DNA from: a gamma proteobacterium endosymbiont of Lamellibrachia anaximandri | GTDB taxonomy: Bacteria > Pseudomonadota > Gammaproteobacteria > Chromatiales > Chromatiaceae | Reading direction: 5' to 3' | Length of the DNA: 51,102 nt | Assembly (NCBI GenBank): GCA_016756835.1 | Contig: JAESPE010000011.1 | Span: forward strand, 1 to 51,102 | Shown here: in pieces, positions 9,282-19,500 of the stretch | Layout: each line of letters starts with the position of its first letter | Numbering within the stretch: position 1 is the stretch's first letter | The notes under the pieces: model-generated | Seen by the model: the letters and a program-made list of their open reading frames with translations, nothing else | What the model was told of the DNA's origin: nothing | Database searches by the model: none | Translations under genes and position numbers: made by a program

Positions 9282-9283
9282 AC

Positions 9284-9313
9284 GTAGGCCGGATCAAGCG
9301 TAGCGGATCAGGC
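9284..9313 (+). repeat. GTAGGCC-type palindromic repeat, single arm (family B, copy 1)
   Basis: This is one 30-nt arm with the GTAG head, stem GCCGGATC/GATCAGGC (one mismatch) and the family loop AAGCGTAGCG. It sits between the convergent aminotransferase and MIF-family genes and may double as a transcript end. Confidence 0.85.
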
Positions 9314-9321
9314 AAAATCTA

Positions 9322-9666
9322 CTAGAAAGTCCCTCCGCTCCAACCCCACATGTGGCGCTCCGCCATGGCGAATTCGATATAGATTCGATCCGTCGGGATG
9401 AGTAGCTGCTCCGAGATCAGGTTGCAGAGCTGGTCGGAGAACTCGCAGGTCTGGTCTCCCGGAAGGCCGATGCTTTTCAGTTCAAGGTAGGCCATTGGAG
9501 CGTTATCGCCCGCGAACAGCATATAGGGATTGGTTTCGATGAACACCATGACATAGCGTTCTGGTTTGCCGAGCATCTCCGCGACCTGAGAAGAGGCTTT
9601 TTGGAGCAGCCGGGTCTCGATGTCTTCCGGGATTTCGGCGTTGGTCTGGATCTTGAGTACAGGCAT
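9322..9666 (-). CDS. MIF/phenylpyruvate tautomerase family protein
   Basis: This 114-residue protein belongs to the tautomerase superfamily, MIF branch. It starts M-P-V-L-K-I-Q-T-N, leaving Pro2 as the N-terminal catalytic proline once Met is removed. A start at the ATG 9664-9666 is supported both by that proline and by GGAGG placed 5-6 nt upstream. The C-terminus (M-W-G-W-S-G-G-T-F) resembles the MIF end. The physiological substrate in bacteria is usually unknown, so no pathway is claimed. It lies 13 nt downstream of the DUF4124 gene on the same strand, so the two are probably co-transcribed, although no functional link is evident. Confidence 0.85.
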   Translation of the reverse strand: MPVLKIQTNAEIPEDIETRLLQKASSQVAEMLGKPERYVMVFIETNPYMLFAGDNAPMAYLELKSIGLPGDQTCEFSDQLCNLISEQLLIPTDRIYIEFAMAERHMWGWSGGTF

Positions 9667-9679
9667 GGATACCTCCAAG

Positions 9680-10147
9680 TCACTTTTTGCAGTTGTCCTC
9701 GATATCCTTGCGGGCCTGCTCCATTCTGGTTTGGCGCTCTTCTTCAGTCAGCCGCAGGTACTCTCCGTCCTGGGTACGCAATTTGCGGTTACCGAGGGCT
9801 GTCAGATTGCGCAGGTTGGAGCGCCCAACCTCGCAATTCTGCAGACGAGTGGCGGCGGCTTGCTGCTGCTCATCCTGCGCCTGCTTGGCCAGTTTGCGAT
9901 CTTCCCGGCGATCTTCCAGATCCTGGCGCATCTTGTTCAGACTTTTTTTTGCCGCTTCGGTATCAGCAGGGTCGTTCTTTGGTGCCGGGCGATGTTTTAT
10001 CACCTCCGCAGAATCCGAACCTGAAGGCGGTGGTGTCTGTGAGTATACGGTGACACCGTCTTCCCCCACCCATCGATAGGTTTGAGCGCCAGCTGCGAGA
10101 GAGATTGCAGCCAGGAAAAAGCCTGAAAAAAGTCTATATCGCTTCAT
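9680..10147 (-). CDS. DUF4124 domain-containing exported protein
   Basis: This 155-residue protein has a cleavable signal peptide (K-R-Y-R then a hydrophobic stretch ending A-A-G-A-Q, about residues 1-22). A DUF4124 motif follows (T-Y-R-W-V-G-E-D-G-V-T-V-Y-S-Q-T-P-P-P, 23-41), then a highly charged helical, coiled-coil-like region rich in Q, K, R and E to the end. Family members are common, uncharacterised periplasmic proteins of gammaproteobacteria. The final C-K-K and one internal Cys could form a disulphide. The gene is divergent from ilvI and upstream of the MIF-family gene. Confidence 0.85.
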   Translation of the reverse strand: MKRYRLFSGFFLAAISLAAGAQTYRWVGEDGVTVYSQTPPPSGSDSAEVIKHRPAPKNDPADTEAAKKSLNKMRQDLEDRREDRKLAKQAQDEQQQAAATRLQNCEVGRSNLRNLTALGNRKLRTQDGEYLRLTEEERQTRMEQARKDIEDNCKK

Positions 10148-10360
10148 TTTTTATCGTTATTTCCATCCATCAACCAGCCACTCTAATTATGGAGCAAGGG
10201 CGTGGAATGGCAAGTGACGCCGCCCAATTTGAAAAGAAAACCTGGAGGGTATTGTGGAATACCGGTTATTGCTTGACCTCCCGTGCGAGTATTAGTAGTT
10301 TGTACGGTTTTGATATTGTCCGCTGCCCGTGACTCAGGGCATCATTTGGAGGTTGCTGAA

Positions 10361-12082
10361 GTGGAATTGAGTGGTGCCGAGATCGTCGTTCAATGCCTGA
10401 AGGATGAGGGCGTTGAACATTTGTTCGGTTATCCGGGTGGATCCGTCCTGCACGTCTACGATGCGATCTATCGGCAGGATGCGGTCAAGCATATCCTGGT
10501 ACGGCACGAACAGGGTGCCACCCATGCGGCGGACGGCTATGCCCGTTCCACCGGAAAACCCGGCGTGGTGTTGGTCACCTCCGGTCCCGGTGCGACCAAT
10601 GCTGTAACCGGTATTGCCACCGCTTATATGGACTCTATTCCGATGGTGGTGTTGACCGGGCAGGTTCCGACCCCGGTAATCGGCAGCGACGCCTTTCAGG
10701 AGGTCGATACCGTTGGCATCACCCGTCCCTGCGTGAAACACAACTTCCTGATCAAGGATGTCAAGGATATCGCGACAACCATAAAAAAGGCATTCTATAT
10801 CGCCACCACGGGCCGTCCCGGTCCAGTGGTGGTCGATATTCCCAAAGATGTGACGGATCCAGGCATCAAGATCCCCTACGACTACCCGAAAAAGATCAAA
10901 ATGCGATCCTACAACCCGGTGGCCAGGGGTCACCTGGGGCAGATCAAAAAGGCGGTCAATATCATGCTTGCTGCCGAGAAGCCGGTCTTCTATACCGGTG
11001 GCGGTGTCATACTGGGAGATGCCTCCAAGGTACTGACTGAACTGGTGGATGAACTCGACTTTCCGATCACCAGCACTCTGATGGGCCTTGGCGCCTATCC
11101 GAGCAGTGACCGCCACTTTCTCGGTATGCTCGGCATGCACGGCACCTATGAATCCAATATGTCGATGCATGAGACTGATGTGCTGATCGCTGTGGGCGCA
11201 AGGTTTGATGACCGTGTCACCGGCCATATCCAGCAGTTTTGTCCGAACGCAAAGGTTATCCATATCGATATCGATCCTGCTTCCATCTCCAAGACCGTGC
11301 GGGTGGATGTGCCGATCGTGGGTCCGGTCAAGCAGGTACTGCGTGACATGCTCAGGGTCGTGAAGGAGCATAAAAAGAAACCCGATAAGGATGTGTTGGC
11401 AAAATGGTGGGTACAGATCGAAAAGTGGCGCAGTATGGACTGCCTCAAATACGATCAGAAAAAAGGTGGCCGCATCAAACCGCAGTTTGCAGTGGAGACT
11501 CTGCACAAGGTGACCAAGGGCGATGCCTTCGTTGCCTCGGATGTGGGACAGCACCAGATGTTTGCGGCTCAGTTTTACGGCTTCGATAAACCCCGTCGCT
11601 GGGTCAACTCCGGCGGTCTCGGCACCATGGGATTTGGTCTTCCTGCATCGATAGGCATTCAGCTCGCCCACCCCAAGGCGGAGGTTGCACTGGTCACCGG
11701 CGAGTCGAGCATTCAGATGTGTATCCAGGAGCTGGCAACCTGTCTGCAGTACAATCTGCCGATCAAGATACTGCTGCTGAACAACGGTTATATGGGCATG
11801 GTACGGCAGTGGCAGGAGTTCTTCTATGACAGCCGCTACGCTCAATCGACCATGGACGTGACGCCTGATTTCGTCAAGCTGGCAGAGTCTTACGGTCATG
11901 TCGGCATGCGTATCGAGGACCCTGCAAAGCTGGAGGGGGCGATGACGGAGGCCTTTGCCATGAAGGATCGGCTGGTATTTATGGATGTTGTGGTCGATCC
12001 GGAAGAGAACGTCTTTCCGATGATCGCGGCGGGCAAGGGTCACCACGAGATGTACCTGTCACCTGAGAGCGAGCTGGTCTGA
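10361..12082 (+). CDS. ilvI: Acetolactate synthase, large catalytic subunit
   Basis: This thiamine-diphosphate enzyme catalyses the first common step of valine, leucine and isoleucine synthesis, condensing pyruvate with pyruvate or 2-oxobutyrate. The product has 573 residues, like E. coli IlvI (574). The start is GTG at 10361, preceded by TGGAGG 8 nt upstream; the family begins E-L-S-G-A-E-I. The catalytic glutamate lies in R-H-E-Q-G-A-T-H-A-A-D-G-Y-A-R. The thiamine/Mg segment reads T-G-E-S-S-I-Q-M-C-I-Q-E-L where the textbook form is G-D-G-S, so the Mg-ligand Asp is replaced by Glu and the next Gly by Ser. Its stop overlaps the ilvH start (TGATG), indicating translational coupling. The 213-bp upstream gap holds a TTGACC but no convincing -10. 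Confidence 0.97.
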   Translation: MELSGAEIVVQCLKDEGVEHLFGYPGGSVLHVYDAIYRQDAVKHILVRHEQGATHAADGYARSTGKPGVVLVTSGPGATNAVTGIATAYMDSIPMVVLTGQVPTPVIGSDAFQEVDTVGITRPCVKHNFLIKDVKDIATTIKKAFYIATTGRPGPVVVDIPKDVTDPGIKIPYDYPKKIKMRSYNPVARGHLGQIKKAVNIMLAAEKPVFYTGGGVILGDASKVLTELVDELDFPITSTLMGLGAYPSSDRHFLGMLGMHGTYESNMSMHETDVLIAVGARFDDRVTGHIQQFCPNAKVIHIDIDPASISKTVRVDVPIVGPVKQVLRDMLRVVKEHKKKPDKDVLAKWWVQIEKWRSMDCLKYDQKKGGRIKPQFAVETLHKVTKGDAFVASDVGQHQMFAAQFYGFDKPRRWVNSGGLGTMGFGLPASIGIQLAHPKAEVALVTGESSIQMCIQELATCLQYNLPIKILLLNNGYMGMVRQWQEFFYDSRYAQSTMDVTPDFVKLAESYGHVGMRIEDPAKLEGAMTEAFAMKDRLVFMDVVVDPEENVFPMIAAGKGHHEMYLSPESELV

Positions 12083-12573
12083 TGCGACATATCATTTCTA
12101 TTCTGATGGAAAACGAATCCGGCGCTCTCTCTCGGGTATCCGGCCTGTTTACCGCCCGTGGTTACAATATCGAGTCACTTACCGTGGCGCCGACCCAGGA
12201 CCCCAGCCTCTCCCGGCTTACCCTGGTGACTAGTGGCAGCGAGGAGATCATCGAGCAGATCACCAAGCAGCTCAACAAACTGATCGATGTGGTGAAGCTG
12301 GCGGATCTCTCCGAAGGTATCCACATCGAGCGGGAGATGATGATGATCAAGCTGCGTGCCGAGCGCACCCAGCGGGAGGAGATCAAGCGACTGGTGGAGA
12401 TATTCCGCGGCAAGATCATCGATGTCACCGATACCAGCTATATTGTCGAGCTGACAGGCGTGTCCTGTAAGCTTGATGCCTTTGTCGAAGCGGTGAGCGG
12501 CGACCTGATTGTCGAGATGGTGCGCACCGGCCCATCGGGCATTGCCCGTGGTCCAAAGGGGCTTGGGATCTAA
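12082..12573 (+). CDS. ilvH: Acetolactate synthase, small regulatory subunit
   Basis: This 163-residue regulatory subunit binds valine through an N-terminal ACT domain (M-R-H-I-I-S-I-L-M-E-N-E-S-G-A-L-S-R-V, residues 1-75) and stimulates the large subunit. A second ferredoxin-like domain follows. The length matches E. coli IlvH (163). The ATG overlaps the ilvI stop by one base, so stoichiometric coupling is expected. Feedback inhibition by valine is a family property; the sequence alone cannot tell how sensitive this one is. Confidence 0.97.
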   Translation: MRHIISILMENESGALSRVSGLFTARGYNIESLTVAPTQDPSLSRLTLVTSGSEEIIEQITKQLNKLIDVVKLADLSEGIHIEREMMMIKLRAERTQREEIKRLVEIFRGKIIDVTDTSYIVELTGVSCKLDAFVEAVSGDLIVEMVRTGPSGIARGPKGLGI

Positions 12574-12636
12574 TGAGGAGCGAATACATTTGATTCCTCT
12601 CCCACAGGGAGAAGAGACCAAATAGATATACCAGGA

Positions 12637-12666
12637 GGGATCGGAGTTAAATTTGATTCCGATCCC
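12637..12666 (+). other. Intercistronic hairpin between ilvH and ilvC
   Basis: The 137-nt gap contains a perfect 9-bp stem (GGGATCGGA with TCCGATCCC, 12-nt AT-rich loop). A smaller hairpin, TCTCCC-ACA-GGGAGA, lies about 30 nt before it. No T-run follows, so it is more likely an RNA-processing or stability element than a terminator. Confidence 0.45.
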
Positions 12667-12680
12667 CCTTCAACAAATGA

Positions 12681-13727
<1,047 letters not shown>

Positions 13728-13744
13728 TCCGGTAACAGCGAAAG

Positions 13745-13779
13745 AAAAAGCCGCCTGTGGAGACGCAGGCGGCTTTTTT
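13745..13779. terminator. Bidirectional terminator after ilvC
   Basis: A 13-bp stem (AAAAAGCCGCCTG with CAGGCGGCTTTTT, 8-nt loop) has a T-run on the plus strand and an A-run on the other side. It can stop ilvC transcripts and also reading from the STAND remnant on the minus strand. The 353-bp stretch 13728-14080 otherwise holds only the two repeat pairs listed next. Confidence 0.9.
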
Positions 13780-13809
13780 GTGCCTGCGCGCCCGGATCGG
13801 TTCTGCCTT

Positions 13810-13876
13810 GTAGGAGCCGCGCCCTCGCGGCGAAAAACCGGTGCCATGTCCCTTCGCGGTGAGGCGCCGCTCCTAC
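13810..13876. repeat. GTAGGAGC-type palindromic repeat pair (family A, copy 2)
   Basis: The arms at 13810-13833 and 13853-13876 start (each in its own direction) with GTAGGAGC, are rich in GCGGCG, and end in TTCGCGG/CGCGGCGA. The total of 67 bp equals copy 1 at 6500-6566. Confidence 0.85.
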
Positions 13877-13890
13877 GTTATGTTCAGATT

Positions 13891-13979
13891 GTAGGCCCGA
13901 TCAAGCGAAGCGGATCGGGCATTTCGGAGCTGGTTTAACCTGCTGGATTGCCGGTTCCGCTGCGCTTGAACCGGCCTAC
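13891..13979. repeat. GTAGGCC-type palindromic repeat pair (family B, copy 2)
   Basis: Left arm 13891-13920 has stem GCCCGATC/GATCGGGC. Right arm 13950-13979, inverted, has stem GCCGGTTC/GAACCGGC. Both carry the GTAG head and near-identical loops (AAGCGAAGCG and AAGCGCAGCG). The total is 89 bp, the same as the pair at 22420-22508. Confidence 0.88.
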
Positions 13980-14080
13980 GTTTCCGCGTCATCCCGACCA
14001 GTGGGAGGGATCTCCAGCTACCGGAGTGAGTTTAAGGAAAAGGTAAATACAAAACCGGAGAGCATCACCAACCAGATGCA

Positions 14081-16322
14081 CTATGTATCGACACGCTGTT
14101 TCACCGATTCTATCAACGATTCGAAAATGGCCTTTGACTCTGCTTCATCATGCCCCATCTCTGCCAGATAGGTGCATGTAGTTTCCAAGCCCTGCATCCA
14201 CGTTGGGATGTTTGTGGCCGGTACGTATCGTAAACAGCAGAAAAATCTCCACCATTCGGCGCATCAGGGGTTTTGCTTCTGCAAGCCTGTTGGTTGCTTG
14301 CAATAACCTCGCGAGGTTGTTGAGCCGAATGGCAACCATGGGATGTTCGCTGCCGAAACTCTCCTCATCGATGGCAAGGGCGCGGCGCATGAGGGGTTCA
14401 GCCTCCTCCAGCCGGTTGGTGGCTTGAAGCAGTTGCGCGAGGTTGTTGAGTTCAATGGCAACACGGGGATGTTCGCTGCCGAAGCTCTCCTCATCGATGG
14501 CAAGGGCGTGGCGCATGAGGGGGTCTGCTTCACTGTACAACGCCTTGGCTTGCAAATACGTACCGAGGTCGTTCATCAGCCGCGTGGTGGGGTCAGTGAT
14601 GCCGTTTTCATCAGCCGCCTGCAGCAGTTGTTCGATGTGAGGGCGTAAAGACTCTCAGAGAGGCCAGGCCTGGATGTCGTCCGGGGGTGGGTCGGAAGGA
14701 ATGGCTTGGTTGGCGAGCTTCATTGCCTCCTGCAAGGATCGGCTGGGGTCGCCATCTTCAAGCCTTGCCTAGGTGATCTCCTGCACCAGCCGGTGGATGC
14801 TGAAACCGCTGTTGTCAGGCTCCCACTTGAGCAGCGATAGTCCCTCCAATTCGTCGAGCAGATCCTCCAGATCTGCTGCCGGTTCTGCCTCATTCAGCAA
14901 GGGCGCCAGGGTCTCGGCATCGAATGCAGCCTCAATGGGTTCCCGAGGCATGGGGTCGGGTGCAAACCAGCAAAACAGGTTGAGCAGTGCCCGGGCCGCC
15001 GGACTGATCTGTTCGAAGCTGGTCTCCCAAGTGACCGCCAGGCTTTTCGGATAGTGCATGGTGCGGGCGTCGTGCCATTCCCGCAGCTTGGCCTCCTGTT
15101 GCTGCCAGCGCTCCAGGTAGGCCGGGATGCTGATGCGTTTGCGGTTGATGAAGGCGCCGGCCTGCTCCAGCGCCAGGGCCAGTCCTCCCAGTGTCTGTGC
15201 CAGGGTGAGGGCGGTTTTTTCGTCGGCATCGGTTTTGCTTCTCAGTTTTTCGGTCTTGTCGAGCAGAAAGGCGACCGCATCCGTTTCTTTCAGAGTGTCG
15301 AGGGGCAGTGTGCGGACCGAGTCGTCCCACTCGGTGCGCCGGGAGGTGATGAGCAGGTGGCCGTTTTGCAGGCCGGGAGCCAATCTGTCGACGGCTTCGG
15401 CGGCATTTGGGGTGTCGACATTGTCCAGTATCAGCAGCCAGCCGGGGTGTTGGTTCAGCCAGCGCAATGCGGCGGCTACTTGTAACTCCTGTTCCCTTGC
15501 GGCCTGTTCCGGCAGATTGAGCAGGCGCGCGCTACAGAGCACGGCAAGATTACGGTCGAGATTTTCCGGCGAGTCTGCGCCGACGAAGAGACAGGCAGAG
15601 TAGTCACCGATGTGTTGTCAGGCGTACTCCACCGCGAGGCGGGTCTTGCCGACACCGCCGAGGCCGTGTATCGCCTGCTTGGCGACGATGGCGGTGGCCC
15701 GTCCACCCCCGGTAGTGAGTTGGTTGTGGATCTGGTCGACGACATGGTCACGACCCTTGAAGAGGGAGGCCAGGGAGTCGTAGGGGAGGTTCTGCACCAC
15801 CAGCCTGCCGGCGCTCGACAGGCGGAAGCCGTCGCGCAGCACCAGGCGGGCCAGGTTGTCGATGGAGTCGAAGCTGTTGCGGTCTTTGCCGCTGTCGATG
15901 ATCTCTTCGATAAACCGCTGTTGCCGCAACGCATCGTCGGCCGATTGCCGGACCGGGTTTGTTGCCAGGTAGCCGGGGTCGGCGAAATAGAGGTAGACCG
16001 GCTTGACCGGGGCACGGCTGCCGTCGAGGCGTTCACCCCTGGCGAAATAGTACTCCCACTGGGTATAGGAGCGGGGAGGTGTCTGGTTGGGACGGGCGGC
16101 GGGTTCCGGTTCCCAGCCGTGGGCGCTGCCGACCAGTGTTATGACGCGGTCGCAGCCGTCGATTGCCGCTTCGAGCTTTTCCAGCAGCGTGCCGCCGTGC
16201 TGCTGGAAATCCTCCTGCACCACCACATCCGCGCCCACTGCTGCCAGATCGCTGCGCAGGGTATCGCGGCACGCCTTGAACTGTGCCGTCACGGCAGAGA
16301 GAAAGATCTTCTCTTTTGACAA
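14081..16322 (-). pseudogene. Decayed STAND NTPase: DUF4062/TIR-like + NB-ARC + TPR
   Basis: A single minus-strand frame of about 747 codons is interrupted by TGA at 15618-15620, TAG at 14769-14771 and TGA at 14655-14657, all in phase. The start is TTG (16320-16322) with AGGAG upstream. The N-terminus (about 1-115; K-I-F-L-S-A-V-T, Y-T-Q-W-E-Y-Y) resembles DUF4062/TIR-like effector domains. The NTPase follows: Walker A G-L-G-G-V-G-K-T, directly before the first stop; Walker B L-L-I-L-D-N-V-D; L-L-I-T-S-R-R; and L-G-G-L-A-L-A-L-E-Q-A-G. The C-terminus is TPR repeats of the kinesin-light-chain type. Near 14170 one extra T seems to shift the frame; without it the protein would run on (L-A-E-M-G-H-D-E-A-E) to a TAG at 14081-14083. 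Intact relatives are signal-sensing ATPases, several of them antiphage. Here the NTPase is severed just after Walker A, so it is presumably inactive. Confidence 0.85.
14281..14532 (-). repeat. Two nearly identical 126-bp (42-residue) TPR repeats
   Basis: Units 14281-14406 and 14407-14532 encode the same 42-residue TPR motif (A-L-A-I-D-E-E-S-F-G-S-E-H-P ... L-N-N-L-A). They differ at relatively few bases, which suggests tandem duplication not long before the gene decayed. Confidence 0.8.
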
Positions 16323-16420
16323 GCCGGTCTCCTTATAACCAATCGCTGTTCCATGGGATGGTGGGGCTGGTTTACGATTCTAACGCATATCACTTATTCG
16401 TAGCGTGGATCATTTCGCTT

Positions 16421-16439
16421 GGGCATTTCGGAAATGCCC
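16421..16439. other. Inverted repeat between the STAND remnant and dnaE
   Basis: A perfect 8-bp inverted repeat with a 3-nt centre (GGGCATTT-CGG-AAATGCCC) lies about 85 bp before dnaE in the divergent intergenic region. No T-run follows, so an operator or mRNA hairpin is possible. No function can be assigned. Confidence 0.4.
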
Positions 16440-16506
16440 CGGCCCATGTGATCACCTGTTTCTCTGCCCTTTGGTCAAAAATCGGCCAACCCGATGTGTC
16501 GCGCTT

Positions 16507-16515
16507 TGCTAGAAT
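16507..16515 (+). promoter_or_regulatory. Possible extended -10 promoter just before dnaE
   Basis: TGCTAGAAT matches an extended -10 element (TGnTAnAAT), with 9 nt between it and the dnaE ATG. No good -35 is seen at the usual distance. Confidence 0.3.
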
Positions 16516-16524
16516 TCCAGCCCC

Positions 16525-19500
16525 ATGGAACCCGCTTTCATCCATCTCCGCGTTCACTCCGAATACTCCCTGGTCGATGGACTGGTGCGGGTAAAACCGC
16601 TGGTCGCCAAACTGGCGGAGATGGGTATGCCCGCCGTGGCGCTCACCGACCAATGCAACATGTTTGCCCTGGTGCGCTTCTATCAGGCGGCGCTGGGTGC
16701 CGGGGTGAAACCTATAACCGGAGTGGATGTATGGATCCGCAATCCAGAGGATGCCAATACACCCTTCCGGCTGCTCCTGTTGGTGCAGAATCAGGTCGGT
16801 TATAACAATCTCACCCGCCTTGTCTCCCGCAGTTACCGAGAGGGTCAACACCTTGGCCGCCCGATGCTGGAACGTGAGTGGCTGGATGATGGCAATGCAG
16901 ATGGCCTGATTGCCCTCTCCGGCGGACGTGAGGGGGATCTGGGCCGGGCGCTGCTCGCTGGGAATGAGGAGAATGCACAGCGCCTGCTGGCCGGATGGCT
17001 GGGGCTGTTCGGGGATCGATACTATCTGGAGCTGACTCGAACCGGCAGGCCGGAGGAAGAAGCCTGTCTGCACGCCAGTGTGGCGCTGGCGGAGAAGTTT
17101 GATGTGCCGGTGGTGGCGACCAACGATGTCCGCTTTCTCTCCCCGGAGGATTTTGAGGCTCATGAAGTCCGGGTCTGCATCCATGATGGACGAACCCTGG
17201 ATGACCCCCGCCGTCCCAGGCTCTACAACGAACAGCAATATCTGCGCAGTTCAGAGGAGATGCAGACCCTCTTTGCCGATATTCCGGAGGCGCTGGAAAA
17301 CTCGGTTGAGATCGCCCGGCGCTGTAACATCGAGCTGACCCTGGGCAAGAACTACCTGCCCGATTTTCCCATCCCGGAAGGGATGACAATCGATGAGTAT
17401 TTTGCCGCAGAGTCCCAAAAGGGGCTGGAGTGGCGGCTTGAACAGATCTTCGATACGACGGTTGCTGAATTCAGCGAACAGCGCAAAGTCTACGATGAGC
17501 GCCTGCAGATCGAGCTGGGTGTCATCAACAATATGGGGTTTCCGGGCTACTTTTTGATCGTGGCCGACTTTATCCAGTGGGCCAAGGACAATGACATCCC
17601 GGTGGGACCGGGGCGCGGCTCCGGCGCAGGTTCCCTGGCCGCTTATGCACTGAAGATTACTGATCTCGATCCTATCGAGCACGAACTGCTGTTCGAACGA
17701 TTCCTTAATCCTGAGCGTGTCTCCATGCCCGACTTCGATGTCGACTTCTGCATGGACAAGCGTGACCGGGTGATCGACTACGTGGCGCGTACTTACGGCC
17801 GTGATTCAGTCTCCCAAATCATCACCTATGGCTCCATGGCGGCGAAGGCGGTGGTGCGGGATGTGGGGCGGGTGCTGGGACATCCCTACGGTTTCACCGA
17901 TCGGGTGGCGAAGATGGTGCCTTTCGAGATCGGCATGACGCTGAAAAAGGCGCTGGAGGAGAGCGAGGATCTCAAGCAGGCCTACGAAACCGACGAGGAG
18001 GTCACCGAACTCATCAAAATGGCGCGAAAGCTGGAGGGGTGCGCGCGCAACGCCGGCAAGCACGCCGGTGGCGTGGTGATCTCTCCCGGCCTGCTCACAG
18101 ACTTCACTCCGCTCTATTGCGAGGCCGGCGGCGAAGGTCTGGTCACTCAGTTCGATAAGGATGACGTGGAGAAGGTCGGACTGGTGAAGTTCGACTTTCT
18201 CGGACTGCGCACCCTTACCATCGTCGACTGGGCGTTGAAAACGGTGAACGCCGGCCGTGCTGAAATCGGAGAGGAACCCATCGATATCACCGCCATCGAC
18301 ATGGCGGACAAGGCGGCTTTCAAGCTGCTGTTGAGTGCTGAAACCACCGCCGTTTTCCAGCTCGAGTCCCGGGGTATGAAGGAGCTGGTCAAAAAGCTCA
18401 AGCCCGACTGTTTCGATGATATCACTGCCCTGGTTGCCCTGTTCCGCCCAGGTCCGCTGCAATCGGGCATGGTGGATAACTTCATCGCCCGCAAGCATGG
18501 CAAGGAGAAGATCTCCTACCCTGATGCCAACTATCAGCATGAATCGCTGAAACCGATTCTTGATGCTACCTACGGCGTCATCCTCTACCAGGAGCAGGTC
18601 ATGCAGATTGCTCAGGTGTTGGCGGGTTACTCCCTCGGCGGCGCTGACATGCTGCGCCGGGCGATGGGTAAGAAGAAGCTGGAGGAGATGGCCAAGCAGC
18701 GGGCTGTTTTCAAGGAGGGGGCCGAGAAAAACGGCGTCGATCCCGGTCTGGCGATGAAGATCTTCGACCTGGTGGAGAAGTTCGCGGGTTATGGCTTCAA
18801 CAAGTCCCACTCAGCCGCCTACGCGCTGGTCTCGTATCAGACCATGTGGCTCAAGGCGCACTATCCGGCGGCTTTCATGGCGGCGGTCTGCTCCGCCGAC
18901 ATGGACAATACCGACAAGGTGGTGCCTCTGATCGAGGAGTGCCGGCGCATGAAGCTCAAGGTGGAGCCGCCGCAGGTCAACATCTCCGAATACAAGTTCA
19001 CTATCGATGGTGAAAACAAGGTGGTCTATGGCTTAGGCGCGATCAAGGGCGTGGGTGAATCGGCCATCGAATGCATCATCCAGGAGCGCAAGGATAATGG
19101 CGCTTTTAAGGATATCTTCGAATACTGCCGCCGTATCGATTTGAAACGGGTCAACCGGCGGGTGCTGGAGTCCCTGGTTCGGGCGGGTGCGCTGGATGGG
19201 TTGGGTGCCAACCGGGCGACGCTGATGATGCAGCTGCCCCTGGCGCTGAAGATGGCGGAGCAGCACCATGAGGACTTGGCGCGGGGGCAGAATGATCTCT
19301 TCGGTATGGGCGATCCCCAGCCTGCTACGGCAAACGAGCCTCAGGTGGTGCCCGACGATGTGGAGGAGTGGGAGGACGAACAGCGTCTCCAGGGCGAAAA
19401 GGAGACCCTGGGACTCTATCTCACCGGCCATCCCATTGACCGTTATGAGGCCGAGCTGCGGCAGATTGCCGGGACCAGCATTGCCGATCTCTCGCTGGAT

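Noticed and set aside
10273-10301. TTGACC as the -35 of an ilvI promoter
   Set aside because: No acceptable -10 lies 16-18 nt downstream, so I do not call a promoter.
10334-12046. Long open frame on the minus strand opposite ilvI (570 codons)
   Set aside because: It is fully antisense to a well-conserved gene, matches no family and follows from the codon bias of ilvI.
14655-15620. TGA read as tryptophan (altered genetic code)
   Set aside because: TGA clearly ends many intact genes here, for example ilvC before its terminator and ilvI where it overlaps ilvH, so the stops in the STAND gene are real.
13728-16322. A complete defence island around the STAND gene
   Set aside because: No partner gene, transposase or toxin-antitoxin pair flanks it; the neighbours are ilvC and dnaE.
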